Positions 9,644-17,983 of a DNA stretch of 64,000 nucleotides are shown here, one piece after another (position 1 is the first letter of the stretch; each line of letters opens with the position of its first letter). Both the position numbers and the translations under genes were made by a program. Under the pieces are notes generated by a model that saw only the letters and a program-made list of their open reading frames with translations, was not told the DNA's origin and made no database searches. The stretch spans positions 1 to 64,000 of the forward strand of contig CAVZEV010000009.1 in the NCBI GenBank assembly GCA_963774405.1, given 5' to 3'. The stretch comes from VRUE01 sp963774405. GTDB taxonomy: Bacteria; Actinomycetota; Thermoleophilia; Solirubrobacterales; 70-9.

Positions 9644-11004
9644 GGGTCTTGCAAAACAAGCGGGGATGAGACCCGGATAGAAGACATCCGCTGCCCTCAG
9701 AAGGCTCTGCGTGGTTCTAAAACGCGGAGTCAAGGAGGAACAGCGGATGCAAGATCAAGTTAGCCGTCTCGTCGGCTTGGACGGCTTCAGGGTGAGAGGC
9801 GTCATCGAGAGGGGCGACCAGCTCGACCTCGAGGTCGAGCTGGTCGCGCGAGCGGCATCGTGCCCCCACTGCTCAGGTGTGGAGCTGGAGGTCCACGAGC
9901 GGCCGGTGGTCACCCTCAGGGACCTGCCGCTGTGTGGCCGCCGGGCCACCCTGCGCTGGCGCAAGCGCCGCTACCGCTGCAAGGCATGCCGGCGCACCCA
10001 CACCGAGAGCTGTGAGCAGGGCCGCCCGCGTCAGCGGCTCACATCCCGTTTCCGGGCCCGGCTGATCGAGCGGGCCGGCTCGGGCGGCGCCCACGCAGAG
10101 ATTGCCCGCGAGGAGGGGACCTCGCGCTACCAGGTCACCCGCGCGTTGAGGGTTGCCGCAAGGGAGGCGATCGGCTCCCGCCCGGCGCTGCCGCGACGGC
10201 TCTCCTTCGATGAGGCCGCCCACCGCAAGGGCTACGGCAACCTGGCCACGGTCGTCTCAGACCTCGATCGCCGCCGCGTGCACGAGGTGCTCGACGGGCG
10301 CTCAAGGGCAGTGGTGGAGCGCTACCTCGGCTCCCTGAGCGAGGCCGAGCGCGATGCCGTGGAGGTGGTCTGCATCGATCCCTATGACCCCTACCGAAAT
10401 GCGGTGCGAGCAAAGCTCCCCCAAGCCAAGATCGTCGCCGACCCCTTCCACATCGTGCGCGGCGCCGGGGAGGCGCTTGACAGCGTACGGCGCATCCGCC
10501 AGCGCCGGCTGCGGGCAAAGGAGCAGGGTCGGAAGACCCTGCGCGCCACTTGGAACCCGCGCTTTTACCGCGCCCGCCATTTGCTCTTGCGCGGCAGGGA
10601 GCGACTCACCGAGTCCCAGCGCCGGCGCCTTTGCGAGCTCTTTGCCCACGATCCGGTGATCGCCGAGGCCTGGTGGCTGAAGGAGCTGCTGCGCTCGGTC
10701 TATGCCGCCACCGACCGTGCCCAGGCCACGCAGCGGCTCGACCGCTTCTTCGCCGCTGTGACTCGCAGCGGCCACCAGCCCTTTGAGGCATACGTCAATG
10801 GAATCGGGTCTTGGCGCGAGGAGATCCTCGCCTACTTCGATAAGCCTGCCTCAAACGGCTACGCGGAGGGAGTGATCAACAAGGTGAAGGTGATCAAGCG
10901 CCGCGCCTACGGCCTGCCGAGCTTTGAGAGCTTTCGGGAGCGGGTGCTCGTAGCATGTGGCTGAAGGGACCATGCTGTGCCTCCCCGCTTAATTTGCAAG
11001 AACC
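9644..11004 (+). mobile_element. ISL3-family insertion sequence 1 (complete)
   Basis: The ends are a 23-bp imperfect inverted repeat, 9644-9666 against 10982-11004, with 20 of 23 matches. An 8-bp direct repeat AACTTTTT flanks it at 9636-9643 and 11005-11012, the duplication length expected for ISL3. One transposase fills the element. It lies side by side with a second, different ISL3 element one base further on. Confidence 0.9.
9747..10964 (+). CDS. ISL3-family transposase (element 1)
   Basis: A 405-aa transposase. The start is ATG 9747, eight bases after AGGAGG. The N-terminus has a zinc-ribbon pair (CPHCSG and CKACRRTH), then a helix-turn-helix region (AREEGTSRYQVTRA). The DDE catalytic residues are seen in LSFDEAAHRKG, VVCIDPYDPYRNAV and the C-terminal Glu in GYAEGVINKVKVIKRRAYG. 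DPFHIV is a family hallmark. The frame is intact, so the element may still be active. Confidence 0.93.
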   Translation: MQDQVSRLVGLDGFRVRGVIERGDQLDLEVELVARAASCPHCSGVELEVHERPVVTLRDLPLCGRRATLRWRKRRYRCKACRRTHTESCEQGRPRQRLTSRFRARLIERAGSGGAHAEIAREEGTSRYQVTRALRVAAREAIGSRPALPRRLSFDEAAHRKGYGNLATVVSDLDRRRVHEVLDGRSRAVVERYLGSLSEAERDAVEVVCIDPYDPYRNAVRAKLPQAKIVADPFHIVRGAGEALDSVRRIRQRRLRAKEQGRKTLRATWNPRFYRARHLLLRGRERLTESQRRRLCELFAHDPVIAEAWWLKELLRSVYAATDRAQATQRLDRFFAAVTRSGHQPFEAYVNGIGSWREEILAYFDKPASNGYAEGVINKVKVIKRRAYGLPSFESFRERVLVACG

Positions 11005-11013
11005 AACTTTTTG

Positions 11014-12397
11014 GGCTCTCCTGACGTTTCCGTGGGTAAAGCGAGGCACTGAGAAGAGGCGCACGCCGCTCCGCGCCTAGGTTTCCGGCTTCTCGAAGGC
11101 TGGAAATCGAAAGGAGTGGCAACGACGTGCGCAAGGAAAGGGTATGGGCACGCCTGCTCGGCTTGGAGCGGGCGGCCATCGAGAGTGTCGAGATCGACGA
11201 CGAAGGGCAGGTGGTGGTGGCGGTCAGGCCGCACCGTCCAGAGCGGGACCGCTGCGGCCTCTGCGGGCGCCGCTCGCCGGGTTTTGACCGCGGCGTGGGA
11301 CGGCGGCGCTGGCGGGCGCTGGACCTCGGCACGACCATCGCCCACCTGGAGGCCGACGCCCCGAGGGTGAGCTGCCCAGAGCACGGCGTCGTCGTGGGCG
11401 CCGTGCCCTGGGCCCGGCACGACTCGCGCTTCACCCGCGCCTTCGAGGAGCAGGTCGCCTGGCTGGCGGTGAACACCTCCGCCAGCGCCGTCGCGGAGCT
11501 GATGCGGACCAGCTGGCGTAGCGTCGGGGCGATCTGCGAGCGGGTCGCGCAGGAGGCTGGGCGCAAGGCGGACCTGCTCGCCGGCTTGCGGCGGATCGGC
11601 ATCGATGAGATCTCCCACCGCAAGGGCCACCGCTACCTGACCGTGGTCGTCGACCACGACACCGGCAGGCTGGTCTGGGCGGCCCCGGGCAAGGACAAGA
11701 AGACGGTCGAGGCCTTCTTCGAGGAGCTCGGCCCCCGGCGCACCAACCGCCTGCGGCTGGTCTCCTGCGACATGGCGCCCTGGATCGAGGCGGTGCTGGA
11801 CAGGCGCTGCCCAAAGGCCAAGCGCTGCGTCGACCCCTTCCATGTGATCCAGCTCGCCACCGACGCGCTCGACAAGGTCCGCCGCGAGGTCTGGAACGAG
11901 GCGCGCCGAGCGGGACAGGCCGATGCTGCCCGCGAGCTCAAGGGCGCCCGCTTTGCGCTCTGGAAGAACCCCGAGAACCTGACGGCCCGCCAGCAGTCAA
12001 AGCTCTCCGACATCGAGCGGCTCAACCGGCCGCTTTACCGGGCCTACCTGCTGAAGGAGCAACTGCGCCAGATCTACAGGCTTGGGCCGAAGGCGGCGGT
12101 CGGCCTGTTGGATCGGTGGCTTGCCTGGGCACGTCGCTGCCGCCTGAAGCCCTTCGTGAAGCTCGCCCGCACGATCACTGCGCAGCGAGCGGGGATCCTC
12201 GCTGCGATTCGCCACGGGCTCTCCAACGCCCGGGTGGAGGCGATCAACACCCAGATCCGCTTGATCGCCCGCCGGGCCTTCGGGTTTCACACTCCCCAGG
12301 CGCTGATCTCCCTGGCGATGCTGAAGCTCAGCGGCCTGTGTCCACCTTTGCCCGGCCGGGTCACGGTGACATGACCCACGGAAACGTCAGGAGAGCC
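11014..12397 (+). mobile_element. ISL3-family insertion sequence 2 (complete, different from the first)
   Basis: Terminal inverted repeats of 24 bp match perfectly: GGCTCTCCTGACGTTTCCGT plus GGGT at 11014-11037 against the complement at 12374-12397. The 8-bp direct repeat ACTTTTTG lies at 11006-11013 and 12398-12405, shifted by one base from the duplication of element 1. Ends and transposase differ clearly from element 1, so these are two separate arrivals at one target. Confidence 0.92.
11127..12374 (+). CDS. ISL3-family transposase (element 2)
   Basis: A 415-aa transposase starting at GTG 11127 with AAAGGAG upstream. A partial zinc-ribbon (DRCGLCGRRSPGF, then SCPEHG) is followed by a helix-turn-helix segment and the DDE core: GIDEISHRKGHRYLTVV, LVSCDMAPWIEAVL with VDPFHVIQL, and the Glu in NARVEAINTQIRLIARRAFG. 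Its stop lies at the inner edge of the right inverted repeat. Intact frame. Sequence identity to the neighbouring transposase is low apart from the family motifs. Confidence 0.93.
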   Translation: MRKERVWARLLGLERAAIESVEIDDEGQVVVAVRPHRPERDRCGLCGRRSPGFDRGVGRRRWRALDLGTTIAHLEADAPRVSCPEHGVVVGAVPWARHDSRFTRAFEEQVAWLAVNTSASAVAELMRTSWRSVGAICERVAQEAGRKADLLAGLRRIGIDEISHRKGHRYLTVVVDHDTGRLVWAAPGKDKKTVEAFFEELGPRRTNRLRLVSCDMAPWIEAVLDRRCPKAKRCVDPFHVIQLATDALDKVRREVWNEARRAGQADAARELKGARFALWKNPENLTARQQSKLSDIERLNRPLYRAYLLKEQLRQIYRLGPKAAVGLLDRWLAWARRCRLKPFVKLARTITAQRAGILAAIRHGLSNARVEAINTQIRLIARRAFGFHTPQALISLAMLKLSGLCPPLPGRVTVT

Positions 12398-12571
12398 ACT
12401 TTTTGGATGTGACGGGATCTGCTGACGCCGCAAGGTCAGCGCCCAAAAAGTGCAAGACGCTCCACCCCTACCGGGACCGACTCCCAGGCCCTCGGCCAGC
12501 GCGCTAATTGCGTGCTTTTGCGCATAGCGGGGGTAGCGGGGCCGCCGATGGCGGTAGTAGGTTGCGGCTTC

Positions 12572-13441
12572 ATGGGCGAAGCGGTTACGCAGCTGAAAGC
12601 GGTCGGGGCGGCGAGTGAGGAGCTGCATGAGACCGCCAAGCAGGCGCTCGAGTGGGTTCGGGTCAGCGAGGAGCGCGTGGCCAAGGCTGAGGCGCGCAGT
12701 GAGGAGCTGCGTGGGGAGCTGAAGGCGAAGGCGATGGCCACCGTGCGCAAGCTCGGCGAGGAAGGCCAGGCGCGGATCAGGGTTGAGCGTGGCAAGCGCA
12801 GAGACGCCGAGGCGCGAGCGGCCCAAGCCGAGGAGGCCCGCGATCGCGCCGAGCAGGCCTTCGAGCAGGCACAGAAGCGGGCGGATTCCGACCGCGAAGC
12901 GCTCGCCAAGGAGATGGCCGCGCTCAAGGCCGATGCCCAGCGCTCGATCGAGGCCGGCATCGAGGCCGCAGAGCGCAGGGCCGCCGAGCGCCACAAAGAG
13001 GCGCTTGACCGGGTCAAGCTCGAGGCCGACCAGAAGGTCGCGGCCGCCGAGCAGCGCGCCGTTGAAGCCGAGGGCGCGGCAGCCGAGGCTCACCAGCTTG
13101 CCGTCAAGCTAGAGACCGAGATCGAGGAGCGGGTGATGCAGGGCACCGAGGAGGTTCGCCGCGAGGCCGACGAGCGGGTGCGCACCCTGGTCGAGAAGGT
13201 CGAAGGCGAGGCGGTCGAGATGGCGCGGACGCGCGCCGAGGAGGCGCTGAAAGCCGAGTCGGATCGCATCCGTGCCCAGGCCGAGCAGCGCGAGGAGCGA
13301 GTCAGGCAGGCTGCTGAGGACGAGATCAAGGCGAGCGCCTCGCGGGCGCGCCGCGAGGTCCTTGCCGCGGCGGACAAGACCGCGCCCTCCTGGGAGCGGC
13401 GCGAGGCCACCGCTTCGGGGTCCGGCTACCGGACCTTCTGA
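12572..13441 (+). CDS. Long coiled-coil protein of unknown function
   Basis: About 289 residues, nearly all Ala, Glu, Arg, Lys and Gln in heptad-like runs (ELHETAKQALEW, DRAEQAFEQAQKRADSDRE, AERRAAERHKEALDRVKLEA). This predicts one very long alpha-helical coiled coil, with a short disordered tail (SGSGYRTF). No signal peptide or catalytic motif is seen. ATG 12572 is my choice; ATG 12548 and GTG 12512 are in-frame alternatives with no better ribosome site. It sits between the insertion sequences and cysS. A 19-bp perfect palindrome starts five bases after its stop. Confidence 0.65.
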   Translation: MGEAVTQLKAVGAASEELHETAKQALEWVRVSEERVAKAEARSEELRGELKAKAMATVRKLGEEGQARIRVERGKRRDAEARAAQAEEARDRAEQAFEQAQKRADSDREALAKEMAALKADAQRSIEAGIEAAERRAAERHKEALDRVKLEADQKVAAAEQRAVEAEGAAAEAHQLAVKLETEIEERVMQGTEEVRREADERVRTLVEKVEGEAVEMARTRAEEALKAESDRIRAQAEQREERVRQAAEDEIKASASRARREVLAAADKTAPSWERREATASGSGYRTF

Positions 13442-13445
13442 GGGC

Positions 13446-13509
13446 AGGCCCGGGGGAGGGTCTGCCGGAGCAACAGCGGGGAGGCGCCGTCAGACCCTCC
13501 CCCGGGCCT
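13446..13509. repeat. 19-bp perfect palindrome between the coiled-coil gene and cysS
   Basis: AGGCCCGGGGGAGGGTCTG at 13446-13464 pairs exactly with 13491-13509 across a 26-base loop. It begins five bases after a stop codon and ends 11 bases before the cysS start, so it could act as a terminator or shape the cysS leader. Confidence 0.75.
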
Positions 13510-13520
13510 ACTATCCGCCG

Positions 13521-14928
13521 GTGCGGGAAGTCCGGATACACGACACGCTCAGCGGGGAGCTTCAGCCTTTGCCCATCGGCGAGGTCGGCATCTACGCCTG
13601 TGGCCCGACCGTCTACAGCCGCATCCACATCGGCAACGCGCGCCCGTTCGTCGTCTTCTCGCTGCTCGCCCGCTTCCTCAGGTCGGAGGGGTACGCGACC
13701 AAGCTGGTCGTCAACGTCACCGACATCAACGACAAGATCTACGCCGCCGCCGGCGAGGCCGGTGAGGAGTCGGGGGCGTTCGCCGCGCGGATGACACAGG
13801 CCTATTTCGAGGACACCGGCAGGCTCGGGTTGGGGCGGCCGGACGCAGAGCCGTTGGCGACGGAGACGATCGGCGGCATCGTCGCCCTGATCTCCGATCT
13901 GATCGAGGGCGGTCACGCCTATGAGTCGGGCGGAGACGTCTACTTCCGCGTGCGCAGCTTCGGCCCCTACGGCAAGCTTTCCAACCGCCGCACCGAGGAG
14001 ATGGACCAGGGCGAGGAGACCGGCTCGGCCTCGCTCAAGGAGAACCCGCTCGACTTCGCCCTCTGGAAGGCCCACAAGGCCGGCGAGGACACCTCCTGGG
14101 ACTCGCCTTGGGGCCCAGGGCGCCCTGGCTGGCACATCGAGTGCTCGGCGATGGCCGAGGCCGAGCTGGGCCCGTCCTTCGCGATCCACGGCGGCGGCTC
14201 GGACCTGGTCTTCCCCCATCACGAGAACGAGATCGCCCAGTCCGAGGCGGCGGGGCGGCCGTTCGCGCGGGTCTGGATGCACAACGGGATGGTCGAGACG
14301 GACGCGGAGAAGATGTCTAAGTCTGAGGGGAACATCTTTCAGCTGTCTGAGGCGTTGGATCAGTACGGGGCGGAGGCCGTTGTCGCGTATCTGATCTCCG
14401 GGCACTATCGGCAGCCACTTGCCTTTGGGCCGCAGCAGATGGAGCAGGCCGTCGCTCAAGTGGGGCGGCTGAGGAACTTCTTCAGGGAGCATCCGGTGGG
14501 CGGGGCGTCGGGGGAGGCGCCGGGGCCGGCTTCGCCGGGAGTTCCCCGGGCCCTCCCCCGACGCCCCGCTCGACGTAAGCGCCCGTGTTGAGAGCTTCAG
14601 AGACGCACTCGCGGATGACTTCAACACGCCGAGGGCTATGGCCGAGGCTTTTGAGCTCGTCGGCGAAGCGAATCGCGGCGAGGTCTCAGCGCACGAGGCG
14701 GCTCTGGTCCTTGCGGAGATGCTGGCGCTCGTCGGCCTCGGCTCCCTTACCCAGCCGGATCAGGGAGCTGAGGCCGACGACGAGGCAGAGAAGCTCCTGG
14801 AGGAACGGCAGGACGCCAGAGCGGCGAAAGACTTTGAGCGAGCAGACGAGATTCGGGACCGGCTCGCTGAGCTCGGCTGGGAGGTGCGGGATTCGGCTGA
14901 GGGCGCCAAGCTCGTGCCGAAGGCTTGA
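13521..14928 (+). CDS. cysS: Cysteinyl-tRNA synthetase (one frameshift inside a palindrome)
   Basis: CysS charges tRNA-Cys. Class I hallmarks are present: the HIGH-like motif GRIHIGNARPF in the form YSRIHIGNARP, the zinc-site Cys in YACGPTVY, WHIECSAMAE and HHENEIAQSEA, and the KMSKS loop (EKMSKSEGNIF). The C-terminal part (FRDALADDFNTPRAMAEAFE) is in another frame, and the change falls in 14517-14555, inside a large palindrome that lies within the gene. The linker encoded there is rich in Gly/Ala/Pro and unlike other CysS linkers. GTG 13521 is the start. The stop overlaps the rlmB start by one base. Confidence 0.92.
14500..14569. repeat. 18-bp perfect palindrome inside the cysS coding region
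   Basis: GCGGGGCGTCGGGGGAGG at 14500-14517 pairs exactly with 14552-14569. The tip carries CCGGCTTCGCCGGGAG, close to the tip of the palindrome at 42682-42748 (CCGCTTCGCGGGAG). It lies between the Rossmann/KMSKS part and the C-terminal helical part of cysS, and the frame break of the gene is inside it. Confidence 0.75.
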
Positions 14929-15578
14929 TGGCTTCGCAGGTCATTTACGGGAAGCAGCCGGTTGCCGAGGCCGAGCGGGGGAGGAGGCAGGTGCTGCGCG
15001 TGTGGCGAGCGCCGGAGACTTCCGCCGGGGAGTTGGAGCGGTTGTGCGGGTCGCCGGATCATCAGGGAGTCGTGGCCGAGGTTGAGCCGTATCCGTACGC
15101 GGGCTCCTCGGAGCTGCTGAAGGTCGAGAACGCCCTCTTGATCGCGTTGGATCAGGTGCAGGACCCGCGCAACCTCGGCGCGGTCGCTCGCTCGGCAGAG
15201 GCGGCTGGGGCGGCGGGGCTCGTAATCCCCGAGCGTCGCTCGGCAGCCGTCACGGCTGTGACCTGCAAGGCCTCGGCGGGAGCGGTTGAGCACCTGGCGA
15301 TCGGCCACGTGCGCAACCTGGCCGACTGGCTGGGGGAGGCGAAGGAGGCCGGCTTCTGGATCTGGGGGGCCGATGCCGATGCCAAGCAGGCGCCCTGGGA
15401 CGTGGACTTGAGCGGCCCCACGGTGCTTGTCATGGGTGGCGAGGGGAAGGGTCTGCGCCCCCGGGTCGCCTCTGCCTGCGATGGCCTTATCGCTCTCCCT
15501 CAACGGGGCAAGATCGACTCTCTCAACGTCTCGGCTGCCGCTTCAGCGCTGCTTTTCGAGGCCGTTCGACAGCGCTAA
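14928..15578 (+). CDS. rlmB: 23S rRNA 2'-O-methyltransferase RlmB (SpoU/TrmH family)
   Basis: This 216-aa SPOUT-fold enzyme methylates the ribose of a guanosine in 23S rRNA (G2251 in E. coli). The N-terminal substrate-binding domain begins VIYGKQPVAEA. The three SpoU motifs are clear: QDPRNLGAVARSAEAAGA, VLVMGGEGKGLRP and IALPQRGKIDSLNVSAAA. TGATG overlap with the cysS stop indicates coupled translation, and cysS-rlmB is a widely conserved pair. Confidence 0.93.
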   Translation: MASQVIYGKQPVAEAERGRRQVLRVWRAPETSAGELERLCGSPDHQGVVAEVEPYPYAGSSELLKVENALLIALDQVQDPRNLGAVARSAEAAGAAGLVIPERRSAAVTAVTCKASAGAVEHLAIGHVRNLADWLGEAKEAGFWIWGADADAKQAPWDVDLSGPTVLVMGGEGKGLRPRVASACDGLIALPQRGKIDSLNVSAAASALLFEAVRQR

Positions 15579-15615
15579 CAATTGCAACGGCGTTTGCACG
15601 AACCTCAGTTCGGGG

Positions 15616-15643
15616 TTGACAGAACTCCGCGCAACCGTAAACT
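15616..15643 (+). promoter_or_regulatory. Strong sigma-70-type promoter upstream of the sigma-H-like gene
   Basis: TTGACA at 15616-15621 and TAAACT at 15638-15643 are separated by 16 bases. The area is much poorer in GC than its surroundings. Expected transcription start is near 15650, leaving a leader of about 100 bases before the GTG at 15754. Confidence 0.65.
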
Positions 15644-15753
15644 ACCCCGCCAACAAGGGTTAAACCTCAGCTTGAGTCTGAGGCACCCAGTCCATATTGA
15701 GGCGCCGCCAGGGGAGGTAAGGCGCCACGACCCTTCATCAAGGAGAAGGATCT

Positions 15754-16464
15754 GTGGCTCTATCTTCGCCGACCCAGGAAATGCAGCTTCCCTCAGGCCG
15801 TCTCAACGGCTCGCTTAAACCCGCTGACGCTAACCTTCAACCTGAGCTTGATGACCATTACCTGGTCGCTCTGGCAAAGGACGGGCGAACCGAGGCCTAC
15901 GACGCGATCGTCCGCCGCTACCGCGGCTTCGTCCGCCTCAAGGCCTCCTCGTACTTCCTGCTCGGCGGCGAGGCCGACGATCTGATCCAGGAAGGCCTGC
16001 TCGGCCTCTACAAGGCGATTCGCGACTACCGCACCGATCGCGAGTCGAGCTTCCGCAACTTTGCCGAGCTCTGCATCACCCGCCAGATCATCACCGCGGT
16101 GAAGACGGCGACCCGCAACAAGCACACGCCGCTCAACCAGTACGTCTCCTTCAGCCAGACCCCGGCGGCGGCGGGCGACTCCGACACGACCCTCGACGAG
16201 ATCCTGCCCGGGCCGACCGTGCACGACCCGGTCAACCAGGTGATCGCCTCCGAAGAGCTCGACAGCCTGGTCTCGTGCCTGTCGGGCGTCTCGGGGGTGC
16301 TCTCGGACTTGGAGAGCCGGGTGCTCTCGCTCTACCTCGACGGCCACTCCTACGAGGACACCGCCGAGCGACTCGAGTGCGACACGAAGACGGTCGACAA
16401 CGCCCTGCAGCGGGTCAAGCGCAAGGTCGGCGCCCATCTGGCCTCGCGCGAGACTTTGAATTAG
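15754..16464 (+). CDS. sigH: RNA polymerase sigma factor, SigH (Spo0H)-like
   Basis: A 236-aa sigma-70 factor. Region 2 is clear (DAIVRRYRGFVRLKASSYFL, GGEADDLIQEGLLGLYKAIR, FRNFAELCITRQIITAVKTA), and region 4 ends the protein (LDGHSYEDTAERLECDTKTV). It resembles the SigH/Spo0H group and lies in the classic cysS-rlmB-sigH order. GTG 15754 has AAGGAGAAGG at a good distance. It has its own promoter. The last four bases overlap the convergent gene. Target genes cannot be told from here. Confidence 0.88.
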   Translation: MALSSPTQEMQLPSGRLNGSLKPADANLQPELDDHYLVALAKDGRTEAYDAIVRRYRGFVRLKASSYFLLGGEADDLIQEGLLGLYKAIRDYRTDRESSFRNFAELCITRQIITAVKTATRNKHTPLNQYVSFSQTPAAAGDSDTTLDEILPGPTVHDPVNQVIASEELDSLVSCLSGVSGVLSDLESRVLSLYLDGHSYEDTAERLECDTKTVDNALQRVKRKVGAHLASRETLN

Positions 16465-17450
16465 GGCAGGTCGGCGAGGACGTACTCGAGCAGCTCGCGG
16501 CCGTGCTCGGAGGCGACGGCGACGTCGTCTGCCTTGATCCGCACACGGTGCAGCGACTGCATGCGCAGGACGTCTCCCTCGCAGCGACTGTTGGGGAAGA
16601 CGCCCGAGTAGGAGACGCCGAGCCGCTCGAGGTGATCGGCGACCAGCGCCGTGGCGGGCGTCTCCAGCGGCAGGTCGATGTAGACGGCGTCGAGGCAGGC
16701 GTGGTGGAAGAGGTGGTGGCGCTCGGCGGCGATCACGGTCTCGAGGTCGGCACCGGGCGTGTGCACCGTGATCAGCGCCAGGTTGTGGTCGGCCTCGACC
16801 GCGATGTGCAACTCGGTCTTCTCGGCAAGCTCCGCCGCGGCGGGGGGCTCGGCCAGCACGCCCCGCAACTCGCACAGCTCCAGGGTGCGGCCGACGATCT
16901 CGTGGTGGCGCTCGGGCGCGTAGACGGGCCGCTCATGGCCCTCGTTGAGCTTGGTGTAGAAGAGCGCCGCCGACTGCCGTACCCGCCGCCGCCCCCCGGC
17001 CGCGTCGTTTGAGACCGAGGCCGGGATCCAGCCGAGCAGGAAGCCGGTCTCGTGCGCCCCCAGCTCGAGGTTGGCACGCTGGCTGTAGGGATGCGCCGCG
17101 GTCGCCTCGCTGTACATCCCCGCCAACCCCTGCTCCGTCGCCCAATCCATCAGAAAGCGCTTGGTCCGCGTGAAGAGATGCTGCCCCCGCGCCGCGGGCA
17201 TCGTCACCGCCTGCCCCGAGTGCCCGACCGCGTCGCCGGCCGCGCTCAGGCTCATCCCCTCATGGCAGAGCAGCTCCCCATCCTTCGTCTCCGCCACGCA
17301 GGCGACATATGTCCCAGCCTTCAGCCGCGCTGCCACCTCCGCCGCGTCATAGACCCAGCGCACGTCATAGCTGTCCCCGTAGGCAGCCTCGATTGCCTCG
17401 GTCAGGACGGGCCCCTCATCGGGGGGCAGGAATCTGAAGGTCACCTCCAT
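16461..17450 (-). CDS. Acetyltransferase-like protein (GNAT-related), function unknown
   Basis: A 329-aa soluble protein with two halves. The N-terminal half looks like a GNAT N-acyltransferase (VYDAAEVAARLKAGTYVACV, GQHLFTRTKRFLMDWATEQG with a following GLAGMYSEATAAHPYSQR). The C-terminal half (ALITVHTPGADLETVIAAER) is less familiar. I cannot name a substrate. ATG 17450 is preferred over the upstream in-frame start. It converges on sigH with a four-base overlap of stop codons, so the two genes share no promoter. Confidence 0.55.
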   Translation of the reverse strand: MEVTFRFLPPDEGPVLTEAIEAAYGDSYDVRWVYDAAEVAARLKAGTYVACVAETKDGELLCHEGMSLSAAGDAVGHSGQAVTMPAARGQHLFTRTKRFLMDWATEQGLAGMYSEATAAHPYSQRANLELGAHETGFLLGWIPASVSNDAAGGRRRVRQSAALFYTKLNEGHERPVYAPERHHEIVGRTLELCELRGVLAEPPAAAELAEKTELHIAVEADHNLALITVHTPGADLETVIAAERHHLFHHACLDAVYIDLPLETPATALVADHLERLGVSYSGVFPNSRCEGDVLRMQSLHRVRIKADDVAVASEHGRELLEYVLADLP

Positions 17451-17545
17451 TAGAGGGCAAGATTGCAAAGGGAGAGGCGACCAAGTCGATCAGCAGCTGG
17501 TTTGGGTCGTAGCTTTCTGTCTGCGGTGGAATCTATTCTGTGCCC

Positions 17546-17983
17546 ATGCCAGTAGCTCTTCCAAAGCCAGATCTCACCTCACATCCCGTCGATGTCGGTC
17601 TGCGGACGGAGGGCGCAATCCTTGCTGAGCTCGTTCGTCGTGGATACGCGTTGCTCGTTCCCTTTGGCGTCAATCAGCGATATGACCTGGTTCTCGATTG
17701 CGACGGTCGTCTACTCAAGGCCCAGTGCAAGACGGGTCGTCTTCGCAACGGAGTTGTTCAATTCAGCTCTCAGAGCATTCAGTCAAACACCCGCGGGAGC
17801 AAGGTCCGGAGCTACGCCGGAGAAGTCGATCTCTTTATCGTCTACTGCCCTGACAACCAACGCGTCTACGTCATTCCAGCAGACGAGGTCCCCAATTGCG
17901 GCATGCATTTGCGAATCGACCCACCTCGCAACCGTCAGAGCAAGCGCGTACGCTGGGCAAAGGAATACGAATTGCCCGCCTAG
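17546..17983 (+). CDS. PD-(D/E)XK nuclease-like protein (group I intron endonuclease type)
   Basis: A 145-aa protein with a PDDEXK_5-like core: RTEGAILAELVRRGYALLVP, then RYDLVLD (Asp 47) and KAQCKTGRLRNG (Gln 60-x-Lys 62), matching the D...(E/Q)xK nuclease pattern. The family includes group I intron homing nucleases and uncharacterised stand-alone proteins. Codon use is less GC-biased than in neighbours, a sign of transfer. The last ten bases of the gene, including its stop, lie inside the tRNA-Thr acceptor stem. GTG 17540 is a near alternative start. No intron sequence is seen beside it. Confidence 0.72.
   Translation: MPVALPKPDLTSHPVDVGLRTEGAILAELVRRGYALLVPFGVNQRYDLVLDCDGRLLKAQCKTGRLRNGVVQFSSQSIQSNTRGSKVRSYAGEVDLFIVYCPDNQRVYVIPADEVPNCGMHLRIDPPRNRQSKRVRWAKEYELPA

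Larger units (their letters stand above)
9613..12479. repeat. Palindromic element split by two insertion sequences
   Basis: A 16-base arm at 9613-9628 (CGGTCCCGGTAGGGGT) is perfectly complementary to 12464-12479. Between the arms, and outside the two insertion sequences, lies a core that is read best on the reverse strand: GTCTTGCACTTTTT, then CTTGCGGCGTCAGCA, then AAAAAGTTA. The same three blocks recur in the same order in the intact element at 23945-24053, although the outer arms differ. The left arm contains the stop codon of the acyl-CoA synthetase. Confidence 0.7.

Noticed and set aside
12287..13093. Reverse frame over the coiled-coil gene
   Set aside because: Leu/Gly/Arg-rich shadow of an Ala/Glu/Arg coiled coil; it also runs across the IS end, which a real host gene would not.
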